Below, one piece after another: positions 18,521-27,359 of a stretch of 64,000 nucleotides of DNA (its first letter is position 1; the number at the start of each line of letters is the position of its first letter). This DNA comes from JAKZVK01 sp965248255 (GTDB lineage Bacteria; Acidobacteriota; Terriglobia; Bryobacterales; UBA6623), in NCBI GenBank assembly GCA_965248255.1, contig CBDFIW010000003.1:1860001-1924000 (forward strand), read 5' to 3'. The notes beneath the pieces were generated by a model. That model saw only the letters and a program-made list of their open reading frames with translations, was not told the DNA's origin and did not search any database. Both the position numbers and the translations under genes were made by a program.

Positions 18521-19699
18521 TCAGTCGTTACCCTCTTGACGAGAGCGCATCAGGGACAGACAACCGGGGAGGTCCCCAAGCAATATAGCTTGCCGGATCT
18601 GTCGCATGGTGTCAAGGTAAGCGAACAGGTTATGGAGCGTCGCCAGCGTCCCAAACAGCATCTCCCGCGCCAGAAAGAGGTGTCGCAGATAGGCCCGGGA
18701 GTAGTTTTGACAAGTGTAACAGGGGCAGGCTTCGTCAATCGGGCGCGGATCGGTGGCCCAGGCCCGGTTCTTGATCACCAGCCGGCCCCGTGACGTGAAC
18801 AGGTATCCGTTACGGGCGTTGCGCGTGGGGAGGACGCAGTCCATCATGTCGACACCGCGGGCCACATACTCCCCCAACTCGTCAAGCATGCCCACGCCCA
18901 TGACGTAGCGGGGGCGGTCGCGAGGCAACAGATCTTCGATGGCCTCAACCATCTCATAGCTGAGCGCGCGCGGCTCACCCACCGAGAGTCCGCCGACGGC
19001 ATACCCAGGGGCATCGAGGTCCTGCAGTTGCCGGGCGCACTCGCGCCGTAGGTCGGGATACATCGACCCCTGAACGATAGCGAACAGCATCGGCAAGACC
19101 GATTCTTGAAGCTCAGCTTGTGGCCCTTCCCGCCAGTAGTTGAAAGCTCTGCGGGCCCACTGGACCGTTCGGGCCATCGACTCCCGCGCCCGCTTGCTTC
19201 CGACCGGGTACTCCGTACACTCGTCGAGCACCATCATGATGTCGCTGCCGAGCTCGCGCTGAACGTCAAGCGTCGACTCGGCGGTAAAGACGTGCTCCGA
19301 GCCATCCAAGTGAGAGCGGAAGACAACCCCATCGTCGCTGAGCTTCCGCAACGACGCCAGGCTGAACACCTGGAACCCGCCCGAATCAGTGAGGATCGGC
19401 CGGTCCCAGCTCATGAAGCGGTGCAGACCCCCGAGGCCGGCGATGGTCCGATGGCCGGGGCGCAGGTAGAGGTGATAGGTGTTGGCCAGGATCATGGGAG
19501 CGTCCAAGTCCTCGGCCAGTGTGCGCTGCGTCAGCCCCTTCACCGTGGCCTGGGTCCCCACCGGCATGAAGACGGGGGTCTCGACGATCCCGTGGGCGGT
19601 GTGCAGCCTCCCGGCCCGGGCGCGCGTATGCGGGCACTCGGCTACGATCTCAAACCGGGGCGGCTCCCGCGGTCCCGCATCGTCCGAGAGAGTCAGCAG
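18521..19699 (-). CDS. tgt: Queuine tRNA-ribosyltransferase
   Basis: The protein is a TIM-barrel enzyme that swaps guanine 34 for queuine or preQ1 in tRNAs with GUN anticodons. It shows DSGGFQVFSL (catalytic Asp), the nucleophile region GVDMMDCVLPTRNARNG, and the zinc ligands CPCYTC…RHLF. The family N-terminus RFEIVAECPHTRARAG…IVETPVF is encoded upstream of the first ATG (19565-19567), so that ATG is internal. No ATG, GTG or TTG occurs in frame before the upstream stop. CTG codons at 19694-19699 are the only candidates, or a base is wrong here. The 18521 end is certain; the start is not. Confidence 0.9.
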   Translation of the reverse strand: MLTLSDDAGPREPPRFEIVAECPHTRARAGRLHTAHGIVETPVFMPVGTQATVKGLTQRTLAEDLDAPMILANTYHLYLRPGHRTIAGLGGLHRFMSWDRPILTDSGGFQVFSLASLRKLSDDGVVFRSHLDGSEHVFTAESTLDVQRELGSDIMMVLDECTEYPVGSKRARESMARTVQWARRAFNYWREGPQAELQESVLPMLFAIVQGSMYPDLRRECARQLQDLDAPGYAVGGLSVGEPRALSYEMVEAIEDLLPRDRPRYVMGVGMLDELGEYVARGVDMMDCVLPTRNARNGYLFTSRGRLVIKNRAWATDPRPIDEACPCYTCQNYSRAYLRHLFLAREMLFGTLATLHNLFAYLDTMRQIRQAILLGDLPGCLSLMRSRQEGND

Positions 19700-19771
19700 G
19701 ATTCTCCCGTCGAGCCGTGACTGTTAAGGAGGGGCAAGCGGAACCGCGACCCTTGGGTGCACTTGGTGGAA

Positions 19772-20881
19772 CTACCGGCCATACTTTCTGAGGATTGCCT
19801 GTACCGTGTCGATGGGCAAAGCCTCCACCCGGTGGCCGTCTTTGCCTTGGATCGACACAGCGCGAAACAAAGAGTTGTACACCGCCTCTTCGGTGGCTTC
19901 GATGGCGGCCTGAAAGAGTGGGGAGAGCTCGTCGTCAGGCATGCCGTGCCGCGGGTCACGGTTGATCGAGAAAGCGATGACGAAGTCGCCGCTCCCATGG
20001 CCGCCCGACGAGCCGGCTCTCCCCAGCCCCAAGGCCGCCCGGCGGGCGACGCGCTTGAGTTGGCGGGCGTCGGCCGGCGCGTCGGTGGCGACCACCATCA
20101 TGATCGATCCCTCCGCGACATCGGCCGGTTCCTCTTCGTCCCCGGCCTCGGCAAAACGATGCTGCCCCAACTCTTTACCCACGGGCACACCGTCGATGGT
20201 CAGTACACCGCCGAAATTCGACTGCACTAGAACTCCCAGTGTGTAGCCCCCATGGCGGGTGGCCAGCCGGCGCGAACTCGTGCCGATCCCACCCTTGAAC
20301 CCGAAGGCAATCGTCCCGGTACCGGCGCCCACCGCCCCTTCCTCGACCGGACCGCCACGGGCGTCCCGCAAGGCTGCCAGAAAGTCGTCGCGCCCGAGAT
20401 GTTCGCCCCTTATATCGTTCAGCCGGCCGTCGTTCGTCTCCCCAACAACCGGATTGACCGAGCGTACGTTTTCGTTACCGGGCTGCCGCAGGGTGTGATG
20501 CTTGAGCGCATCCGCGGCGGCCCACACGGCCAGCGTGTTCGTCAGCAAGATGGGTGTTTCGATGACTCCCAACTCCTCGACCTGCGTCGAGCCCACCAGC
20601 TTTCCAAGGGCATTGAAGACGTAGACCGCCGCCGGCACTTTCTCTTGAAACAGATTGCCGCCGTGGGGCAGGATGGCGGTCGCGCCGGTGCGCACACGAT
20701 CGCCCTCGATCACGGTCCGATGCCCCACCTTGACTCCGCCGACGTCGGTGATCGCGTTCAGAGGCCCGGGCGGGAATACGCCGGGCTCGATACCGAGATC
20801 CCGTGCTCGGGGACGTTGGTTTTGGGCCGCCATCGCGGCACAGAGCAGCACAAGCGCTAGAACGTGGCGCACTCCAAGCAT
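19772..20881 (-). CDS. P1 (DmpA/BapA-type) aminopeptidase, exported
   Basis: The 369-residue protein has a signal peptide (VLALVLLCAAMAAQ) and the P1 family core: GPLNAITDVGGVKVGH, TGATAILPHGGN, ETPILLTNTLAV, GFKGGIGTSSRR, and the catalytic region GGHGSGDFVIAFS. These N-terminal nucleophile hydrolases self-cleave and release N-terminal D- or beta-amino acids from peptides. A periplasmic peptide-scavenging role is inferred. It lies upstream of tgt on the same strand but more than 70 bp away, and is divergent from the epimerase at 21044. Confidence 0.88.
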   Translation of the reverse strand: MLGVRHVLALVLLCAAMAAQNQRPRARDLGIEPGVFPPGPLNAITDVGGVKVGHRTVIEGDRVRTGATAILPHGGNLFQEKVPAAVYVFNALGKLVGSTQVEELGVIETPILLTNTLAVWAAADALKHHTLRQPGNENVRSVNPVVGETNDGRLNDIRGEHLGRDDFLAALRDARGGPVEEGAVGAGTGTIAFGFKGGIGTSSRRLATRHGGYTLGVLVQSNFGGVLTIDGVPVGKELGQHRFAEAGDEEEPADVAEGSIMMVVATDAPADARQLKRVARRAALGLGRAGSSGGHGSGDFVIAFSINRDPRHGMPDDELSPLFQAAIEATEEAVYNSLFRAVSIQGKDGHRVEALPIDTVQAILRKYGR

Positions 20882-21043
20882 AGTAGGGGATGATCGACCG
20901 CGATGCCAACACGTCCGGGCCGGGGAAAGGTCCCGCTCCTGTACTTCGCCGGAAACCGCATGGCGCTGTGCACCTTGATACGTCGGAACGTATAGCCTAC
21001 AGATTGAGATCTAGCCTACCCTAAAGAAGAATCGTCGCAAAGG

Positions 21044-22102
21044 ATGAGTCTGCAGTCCGTGAAAGCGCTGGTCACAGGATCGGGGGGATTGATCGGCTCC
21101 GCGTGCGCGCGGCTGCTGTGTGAGCGCGGCTGGGATGTGGTCGGCATCGACAACGACACCCGGCGGACGCTCTTTGGCCAAAGTGGTTCGACAGAGCCGG
21201 TGGTTTCGTCCCTGCGCTCCTCGCTGAGGGGTTACCGCCACGTACGACTCGATATTCGCGACCGGCAAGCGCTTCGGGACTTGTTCGCGCGGGAGAAGCC
21301 CGGCTTCATCATCCACACCGCCGGGCAGCCGTCCCATGACAAGGCGGCTTCGATTCCCTACGACGATTTCGATATCAACGCCGTCGGTACCCTCAACCTG
21401 CTCGTCGCGGCACGTGATTTCTGCCGCGAGTCGCCGTTCTGCTTCACTAGCACGAACAAGGTGTATGGCGACCGCCCGAATCATCTCGAGCTGGTCGAGC
21501 AGGAGAAACGCTACGACTACGCCGACGGGCGCGACGGCATCAACGAGAACCTGTCGATCGACCACTGCTTGCATTCCCTATTCGGGGCCTCGAAGGCCGC
21601 GGTCGACATCCTCTGCCAGGAGTTCGGCCGCTACTTCGAGATGCCGGTGGGCATCTTTCGAGCCGGCTGCTTGACCGGCCCGATGCACGCCGCCGTCGAG
21701 TTGCACGGCTATCTGGCTTATATCGTCCACTGCGCGGTGACCGGCAAGCCCTATGCGATCTACGGCTATGCGGGAAAGCAGGTCCGCGATCAGCTTCATG
21801 CTCGGGATGTTGCCACGTTGTTCCTCGAGTTCTTCGAGCACCCGAGGCAAGGCGAGGTTTTCAACCTCGGTGGCGGAAGGGCTAACAGCCTCTCCATTCT
21901 CGAGACCATCGATCTGCTTGACGATATGGGATTCAAGCTCGACTATCGCTACGACGACGGCAACCGCATTGGAGACCACATTTGCTATATCTCCGATCTG
22001 TCGAAGACACAGCAGTACTTCCCGGGATGGAAGATCGAGTACGACCTTTCGAGAATCTTGGGTGAGATCGTCGAGCAGAATGTCACGGCCGTAAAGGCCT
22101 AA
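21044..22102 (+). CDS. NAD-dependent epimerase/dehydratase (CDP-paratose 2-epimerase-like)
   Basis: The 352-residue extended SDR protein has a Rossmann motif GSGGLIGS, the TSTNKVYGDRPN block typical of CDP-paratose/tyvelose epimerase-like enzymes, and NLGGGRANSLSILE near the C-terminus. The catalytic YxxxK position reads FGASK, so the usual tyrosine is phenylalanine while the lysine is kept. It starts a three-gene plus-strand run with a glycosyltransferase and a second SDR. A role in making a nucleotide-activated deoxysugar for a surface glycan is inferred. Confidence 0.82.
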   Translation: MSLQSVKALVTGSGGLIGSACARLLCERGWDVVGIDNDTRRTLFGQSGSTEPVVSSLRSSLRGYRHVRLDIRDRQALRDLFAREKPGFIIHTAGQPSHDKAASIPYDDFDINAVGTLNLLVAARDFCRESPFCFTSTNKVYGDRPNHLELVEQEKRYDYADGRDGINENLSIDHCLHSLFGASKAAVDILCQEFGRYFEMPVGIFRAGCLTGPMHAAVELHGYLAYIVHCAVTGKPYAIYGYAGKQVRDQLHARDVATLFLEFFEHPRQGEVFNLGGGRANSLSILETIDLLDDMGFKLDYRYDDGNRIGDHICYISDLSKTQQYFPGWKIEYDLSRILGEIVEQNVTAVKA

Positions 22103-22131
22103 CGCTTGCGAAAAAGAGGAAGGGGCCGCCA

Positions 22132-22905
22132 TTGAAGCTCTCGGTTGTGATTCCGGCGCGGGATGAAGCCGCAGCCGTCGGCCCCACCGTGGAGGGTTTC
22201 GCCGGCGCCCTGCAAGCCAACTCGGTGCCGTTTGAAATTGTCGTCGTTGACGACGGCAGCAGCGACGATACGTCCGACCTGGTGACGGCGCTTGGGGCGC
22301 GCAACGAAGCGGTACGACTCGTGACCAACCCGGGCCCCCACGGCTTCGGCATGGCGGTGCGCCGCGGATTGGAGGAAGCCCGAGGGGAGGCGATTGCCGT
22401 GGTGATGGCCGACGGCTCCGACAGCCCGGATGACCTCGTGCGGTGCTACCACAAACTGCTCGAAGGCTACGACTGCGCCTTCGGTTCCCGATTCATCAAA
22501 GGCGGCAAGGTCCTTGACTACCCGATCCACAAGCTGCTCATCAACCGTCTCGCCAACTGGTTCATCATGGTGCTGTTCGGCAGCGGGTACAACGACACGA
22601 CCAACGCCTTCAAATGCTATCGCCGGGCCGCGATCGAGGGCATGCAGCCCCTCATCTCATCGCACTTCAACCTGACGGTCGAGATGCCGCTCAAGGCCAT
22701 GATTCGCGGCTTCAGCTACGCCGTTCTGCCGATCTCTTGGACCAACCGCGCCACAGGCATCTCGAAGCTCAAGATCAAGGAGATGGGAAGCCGATACCTG
22801 TTTATCGTGCTCTATCTGTGGCTCGAGAAGTATCTCTCCCGGGGAGACTATCTCCGCAAGGCGCAATCCTCCGCGGCGAAGAGCCTCGACAGACCTCCCG
22901 TATAA
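22132..22905 (+). CDS. Family 2 glycosyltransferase (dolichyl-phosphate mannosyltransferase-like)
   Basis: This 257-residue GT-A protein starts at a TTG (22132), 29 bp after the epimerase stop. It carries VVIPARDEAAAV, VVVDDGSSDDT and VMADGSDSPDDL, the nucleotide-sugar and metal-binding segments of GT2 enzymes, followed by an amphipathic region and YLFIVLYLWLEKYL near the C-terminus. The closest recognisable type transfers sugar to a polyprenyl phosphate. It sits in a glycan-precursor trio. Confidence 0.87.
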   Translation: MKLSVVIPARDEAAAVGPTVEGFAGALQANSVPFEIVVVDDGSSDDTSDLVTALGARNEAVRLVTNPGPHGFGMAVRRGLEEARGEAIAVVMADGSDSPDDLVRCYHKLLEGYDCAFGSRFIKGGKVLDYPIHKLLINRLANWFIMVLFGSGYNDTTNAFKCYRRAAIEGMQPLISSHFNLTVEMPLKAMIRGFSYAVLPISWTNRATGISKLKIKEMGSRYLFIVLYLWLEKYLSRGDYLRKAQSSAAKSLDRPPV

Positions 22906-22911
22906 GACCCC

Positions 22912-23994
22912 ATGTATAGAGCCATCCTCGTCACGGGAGGAGCGGGGTTCGTAGGCTCCCATCTGGCCGTCGCCTTGACGGATGCGTTCGAAGGCGTTCA
23001 CGTCACGGCGTTCGACAATCTGAGCCGCTCCGGTTCGGAAACCAACCTTCCGCTGCTCGAACGTCACGGCGTCAAATTTGTTCGGGGCGACATCCGCCAT
23101 GCCGAAGAGCTCTCTGGGCTTCCCCAAAAGCCGGACCTCATCCTCGACTGCGCGGCCGAGCCCTCCGCCATGGCGGGCTATCGGGGTTCGGCCCGCTACG
23201 CCGTCGAGACTAATGTAATCGGCACGTTTCAATGCCTGGAGCTGGCGCGGCAAGTGGGGGCGGACGTGCTGTTCCTCTCGACGAGCCGGGTCTATCCGTA
23301 TCAGGCCCTGAACAACCTCAGTTTCGTTGAGCAAAGTCAACGCTTCGCCCTCACGCCGGAGCAGCCCATTGGGGGCGCTTCCGAGCATGGCATCACGGAG
23401 GATTTTCCGCTCGACGGGCCGCGCTCGATCTACGGGACGACCAAGTTGGCTTCCGAATACCTGGTCGAAGAGTACGCCGACGCCTACGGCTTTCGTTTCG
23501 TGATCAATCGTGCAGGGCCCATCACCGGCCCGCGGCAGATGGCCAAGAGCGACCAGGGGGTCGTCGTGCTCTGGCTGGCCGCCCACGTGCTCGGCCAGCC
23601 CCTGCGCTGTATCGGTTTCGACGGAGCCGGGAAACAGGTGCGTGATATCTTGCACATCGACGACGTGTGCGACCTTGCCCTCGACCAGATTCGCCACTTT
23701 GCGGCCTACCAAGGACGTCGCTTCAACGTCGGAGGAGGGGGGAAGCACAGCGCCTCGTTGCGCGAACTGACCGCTCTGTGCCGGCAGGTCACGGGCCGGG
23801 AGATCCCCATCGCACCCGACCCGGAAACCCGCCCCGCCGACGTCAGAATCTACCTCACCGACCATCGGCGTGTGACCGAAGTACGCGGCTGGAAACCGAA
23901 GAGAGACGTCCGCACCGCCCTCGAAGACATCCACCGCTGGCTCGGCGGCGCGGACGAGGAAGTCCGATCGGTTCTCCTCGACGGCATGGCATAA
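22912..23994 (+). CDS. NAD-dependent epimerase/dehydratase (extended SDR)
   Basis: The 360-residue protein begins 6 bp after the glycosyltransferase stop. It has GGAGFVGS for NAD binding, LSTSRVYPYQ, an intact YGTTK catalytic pair and FNVGGGGKHSASLRELTALC. It resembles the CDP-paratose/UDP-sugar 4-epimerase group. Unlike the first SDR of the cluster it keeps the catalytic tyrosine. The two may perform consecutive steps on one sugar nucleotide. Confidence 0.87.
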   Translation: MYRAILVTGGAGFVGSHLAVALTDAFEGVHVTAFDNLSRSGSETNLPLLERHGVKFVRGDIRHAEELSGLPQKPDLILDCAAEPSAMAGYRGSARYAVETNVIGTFQCLELARQVGADVLFLSTSRVYPYQALNNLSFVEQSQRFALTPEQPIGGASEHGITEDFPLDGPRSIYGTTKLASEYLVEEYADAYGFRFVINRAGPITGPRQMAKSDQGVVVLWLAAHVLGQPLRCIGFDGAGKQVRDILHIDDVCDLALDQIRHFAAYQGRRFNVGGGGKHSASLRELTALCRQVTGREIPIAPDPETRPADVRIYLTDHRRVTEVRGWKPKRDVRTALEDIHRWLGGADEEVRSVLLDGMA

Positions 23995-24050
23995 GCAGCC
24001 GACCCCGGAACGCCGCCGGAGCCCCAACCGAGCTGGATTGCCTTACCCTA

Positions 24051-24165
24051 GTGGAATGTCGCAGAGATTCCTTAGGCGTCGGAATATCCAGCGAGATTGT
24101 AGGGGTGGGCTCCTGTGCCCGCCCAGCTGCTCGTTTACGATGAAGTTTTCTCTGCGACAGTCCAC
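24051..24165. mobile_element. MITE copy A (115 bp)
   Basis: The ends GTGGAATGTCGCAGAG and (inverted) GTGGACTGTCGCAGAG bound a 115-bp non-coding element with an internal GGGTGGGCTCCTGTGCCCGCCC-like palindrome. TA precedes the left end; the right flank no longer reads TA. It is homologous to 45011-45123 and, inverted, to 56864-56978. It ends 12 bp before the cutA start, so it supplies that gene's leader. Confidence 0.85.
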
Positions 24166-24177
24166 CCGAAGGCGCCT

Positions 24178-24519
24178 ATGACTGACAAAGTGATCGTCCT
24201 CTCCACCTGCGGCAACGCCACCGAAGCCGAAAAGCTGGCCCGGCACCTCATCGACAATCGGCTGGCGGCCTGCGTCAACGTCGTTCCCGGGCTGCTGTCT
24301 TACTACCGCTGGCAAGGCCAGGTCGAGAACGACACCGAGCTGCTCCTTCTCATCAAGACCGCGCGAGGCCTCGTGGATGAGATCCGCTCGGTGCTCGACA
24401 AGCTCCACAGCTACGAGTTGCCGGAGTTGGTCGTCGTGCCCATTGTGGACGGCTCACCAGAATACCTCGACTGGCTGGAAGGCGAGGTCGGCCGCGCGAA
24501 AGAAGACGAAAACCAGTAG
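24178..24519 (+). CDS. cutA: Divalent cation tolerance protein CutA
   Basis: The 113-residue trimeric ferredoxin-like protein starts at the ATG 24178 (MTDKVIVLSTC). Family features are RLAACVNVVPGLLSYYRWQG, LLLIKTARGLVDEI and PELVVVPIVDGSPEYLDWL. CutA is linked to copper and divalent metal tolerance, but its molecular role is unclear. A longer reading frame starting at 24115 lies within the MITE and is not native. Confidence 0.93.
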   Translation: MTDKVIVLSTCGNATEAEKLARHLIDNRLAACVNVVPGLLSYYRWQGQVENDTELLLLIKTARGLVDEIRSVLDKLHSYELPELVVVPIVDGSPEYLDWLEGEVGRAKEDENQ

Positions 24520-24643
24520 CAAAAGTCTCCAAAATGCGAGACGCCCCCGTGTCCCCAATGCGTCTAGCAGCGGTGTCGGTTGACTCCCTCTCGAACCCGC
24601 CGCTATCATCAAGTGGACGCTTCCTCCATCTTGGAAGACAGGC

Positions 24644-25135
24644 ATGATTGGACCGCTTGGCATTCCCGAACTGATTTTCATCTTCGTGGTCGCACTGCTG
24701 GTGTTCGGTCCGAAGAAACTACCCGAACTAGGCCGAACCTTCGGCAAGGGTATGGCGGAGTTCCGCCGGGCCTCCAACGAACTGCGGTCGACCTTCCAGA
24801 CAGAAATGGACAACATCGAGCGCGAGAACGCGGAGGTCAAGGAAGTCACCAAGGAAATCAGTTCGGAGGTCAACAAAGAGCTCAGCACGAATTACGACGA
24901 CAGCGAGGACGACTACTACTCCGAGTACGACGACACGCCTTACGACGCCGGCGACTCGGCGGACGACTCTTCCACGTCCTCCTCTACTTCCACAGCACCC
25001 AAGACCGAAACCGCCTCCAGCACCGGCGAGTCGAACGGTAGTACCGCCACGGCGACGACCGCGGCGGCGGTTGACACGGCCAAACCCGCTCAATCGAGCG
25101 CCGGCGCCGACCCCTCGGAAGTCAAAGCCGGCTAG
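24644..25135 (+). CDS. tatA: Sec-independent translocase TatA/TatB-type subunit with acidic tail
   Basis: The 163-residue protein has the TatA/B architecture: a short membrane helix (LIFIFVVALLVFG), then the FGPKKLPELGRTFGKGMAEFRRA amphipathic helix. A long charged helix follows, then a Ser/Thr/Asp/Tyr-rich disordered tail (DDYYSEYDDTPYDAGD). Only one TatA/B-like gene is visible; it may serve as either. It is 11 bp upstream of tatC, so the pair is co-transcribed. Confidence 0.9.
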   Translation: MIGPLGIPELIFIFVVALLVFGPKKLPELGRTFGKGMAEFRRASNELRSTFQTEMDNIERENAEVKEVTKEISSEVNKELSTNYDDSEDDYYSEYDDTPYDAGDSADDSSTSSSTSTAPKTETASSTGESNGSTATATTAAAVDTAKPAQSSAGADPSEVKAG

Positions 25136-25146
25136 CACGAGACTGA

Positions 25147-26547
25147 ATGAGTTCTGACGATCAAGACTCGCGGGAGAACCGCGACTCGGAGAGCCCCCCT
25201 CCGGGCGAACCAGAGGACACCGGCGGCTCCACTGCCGGTGGTGACGCTCCCGCAGACCCCGGCCCCCCAGAATCCGAAACAGGCGCGGGCCCCGCAGCAC
25301 CCGAAACGGCTGTACCGGAAGGGAGCGCGGACAGCGGCGCGGAAGACGGCTCGGGCGATCCAGACACGCCGGCCCCCAGCGGAGGAGGAGGCTCGGGAGA
25401 ACCTCCAGACGACGAGGGAGGCACGGGTCAAGACACTCCGCAAGATGCCCCGGCCGAGCAGCCTCAGGAATCCAAATCTACCGAACAGCCGGACGAGTCA
25501 GCACCGGCCTCCACCTACTACGACGATCCCTACGACGACTACGAATCCGACTACACCGGGCCCGAGACCGAAACGAAGGCTGTCACCGAGTCCGCTGCCG
25601 GCGGGTCCACCCCTCCCACGCCCCCTCCATCCGAGCCCGAGGATGAATTCGACGACGACGAAGAAGGCATGACCCGCATGTCGTTTCTCGAACACCTCGA
25701 GGAGCTGCGGACGCGCATCCTTCACTCGCTGTCGGGGTTGGTCGTGACGTATGGAATCGCGCTCGTCTTCAAGACGCAACTCTTTTATTGGATGAGGCAG
25801 CCCTTCGACCGGGCGGTCGAAAACCTGCCGTCCGATCTGAATGTGCAGCTCGTGGCGATCACGCCCATCGAGCAGTTCCACTTGCTCTGGTTGAAACTCC
25901 CGATCGTAGCGGCGATCTTCCTCGCAGCCCCCTGGTTGGGCTATCAGGCGTGGGCTTTCATCGCACCCGGACTGTACCGGCGTGAGCGGCGCTTGGCCGC
26001 ACCTTTCGTTTTCACCACGACCGTTCTGTTTCTCCTCGGGGGCGTCTTTGGCTACTTCGTGGCCCTGCGTTTCGCGCTCGAGTTCTTGCTCGGGATCGGG
26101 CAGGACGTCGATATTCAGCCGATGATCAGCGTGAACGCCTACTACGGGATGTTTGTGAGCATCATGCTCGGCCTTGGTGTCGTGTTCCAGTTGCCGGTTG
26201 TGATCTTCGGCCTAACCGTGCTGCGCATCGCGAGCCCTGGTTTTCTGCTGAACAACGTGCGCTACGCGATTCTGATCATCTTCTTCTTGGCGGCAGTGAT
26301 CACACCAACACCCGACATCTTCAACATGATCTTGTTCGCGGCGCCGATGATCTTGCTGTTCTTCGTCGGGATCGGTGCCAGCTATCTGTTCGTCCTGCAC
26401 CGCGAGGACCGGGGAGTGCCTTGGGCGAGAATCATCACCATCGTTGTCTTGGTGGTGCTGGTCGTACTGGCAGTGGTGGCCTACTACATGCATTCACGGC
26501 TGGGGTATCAGTTCGTCCCTGACTTCCCCTGGTTCGTCAAGCCTTGA
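25147..26547 (+). CDS. tatC: Sec-independent translocase TatC with ~170-residue acidic N-terminal extension
   Basis: The C-terminal ~290 residues are a normal TatC with six helices, starting MSFLEHLEELRTRILHSL, the twin-arginine receptor site. They also contain NAYYGMFVSIMLGLGVVFQLPV and AVITPTPDIFNMI. It is preceded by about 170 residues rich in Pro, Glu, Asp, Gly and Ser with YYDDPYDDYESDY. No stop interrupts this region, and it begins at an ATG 11 bp after tatA. The acidic Tyr-rich motif echoes the TatA tail. A shorter start at the internal ATG before TRMSFLEHLEE would give a standard TatC, so the extension depends on the start used. Confidence 0.9.
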   Translation: MSSDDQDSRENRDSESPPPGEPEDTGGSTAGGDAPADPGPPESETGAGPAAPETAVPEGSADSGAEDGSGDPDTPAPSGGGGSGEPPDDEGGTGQDTPQDAPAEQPQESKSTEQPDESAPASTYYDDPYDDYESDYTGPETETKAVTESAAGGSTPPTPPPSEPEDEFDDDEEGMTRMSFLEHLEELRTRILHSLSGLVVTYGIALVFKTQLFYWMRQPFDRAVENLPSDLNVQLVAITPIEQFHLLWLKLPIVAAIFLAAPWLGYQAWAFIAPGLYRRERRLAAPFVFTTTVLFLLGGVFGYFVALRFALEFLLGIGQDVDIQPMISVNAYYGMFVSIMLGLGVVFQLPVVIFGLTVLRIASPGFLLNNVRYAILIIFFLAAVITPTPDIFNMILFAAPMILLFFVGIGASYLFVLHREDRGVPWARIITIVVLVVLVVLAVVAYYMHSRLGYQFVPDFPWFVKP

Positions 26548-26599
26548 ACGACAGCGCCCGCGGAACCCGCGACGCGGCCGGGCCGCAACGATTCGACCC

Positions 26600-27334
26600 A
26601 TGCCGTTCTACATCGATGAAGGCGGGTCTCGCGGTCTGCTGAAGTTCAGACCCTGGGATAACAACCCCTGGCTCGTCCACGCCTTCACGACCCGAGTTGC
26701 CGGCAACTTCTCTTCCGAGACTCGTGCGGATCAACTGCCGCTGTCGTTGAACGCCGGCGCGATGAGCCTGGCATCGGTGCGCCAGATCCACTCCGACCGT
26801 CTTTGGTCCCTGCAGAGTGAGACCGCTCCTGCGCCACACCCGGACCGCCCAGAAGCCGACGGCTTGCTAACAAGCAGGGCCGGTTATCTGCTCGGCATCC
26901 GCACGGCCGACTGCCTTCCGTTGCTGTACGTCGATCGGGGGCGCCGCGCCGTCGCGGCGGTCCACGCCGGCTGGCGCGGAACAGCCAAGGGCATCGCCGC
27001 CCGTGCTGTCGAGCGCATCTGGAAGGAGTTCGGGTCGCCGCCCGGCGACCTGGAGGTTGTGATCGGTCCCGGAATCGGACCGTGCTGCTACGAGGTAGGT
27101 CCCGAGGTTGCCGATCAGTTCGACGCCTCCGCGGTGCGGACCCGCCCGAAGCCACACCTCGACCTGCCGTTGGCCAATCGCTCGCAGTTGATCCAAGCCG
27201 GGGTCAAGGAGTCAAACATCTGGGACGCCGGCATGTGTACCGCCTGCGAGGCCGGTCGGTTCTACTCGTACCGCCGAGAGGGAAGACAAGCAGGCCGCAT
27301 GCTGGCTGTGATCGGAATACGCGTGGACAACTGA
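26600..27334 (+). CDS. pgeF: Peptidoglycan editing factor PgeF (YfiH, multicopper-oxidase-like laccase fold)
   Basis: The 244-residue protein starts at the ATG 26600 (MPFYIDEGG). The three zinc/copper ligands of the family are visible: H in SVRQIHSDRL, C in RTADCLPLL and H in AVHAGWRGTAKG. It also has IGPGIGPCCYEVG and CTACEAGRFYSYRREG. PgeF removes wrongly incorporated L-Ser residues from muropeptide precursors (family knowledge). It lies 52 bp after tatC. A longer frame beginning at 26375 overlaps tatC and is rejected. Confidence 0.9.
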   Translation: MPFYIDEGGSRGLLKFRPWDNNPWLVHAFTTRVAGNFSSETRADQLPLSLNAGAMSLASVRQIHSDRLWSLQSETAPAPHPDRPEADGLLTSRAGYLLGIRTADCLPLLYVDRGRRAVAAVHAGWRGTAKGIAARAVERIWKEFGSPPGDLEVVIGPGIGPCCYEVGPEVADQFDASAVRTRPKPHLDLPLANRSQLIQAGVKESNIWDAGMCTACEAGRFYSYRREGRQAGRMLAVIGIRVDN

Positions 27335-27359
27335 GGCGGCCGTGTCACAAACCCGACGC

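Noticed and set aside
22657..24027. 456-codon minus-strand ORF over the GT2/SDR genes
   Set aside because: It is a shadow of two clear plus-strand genes.
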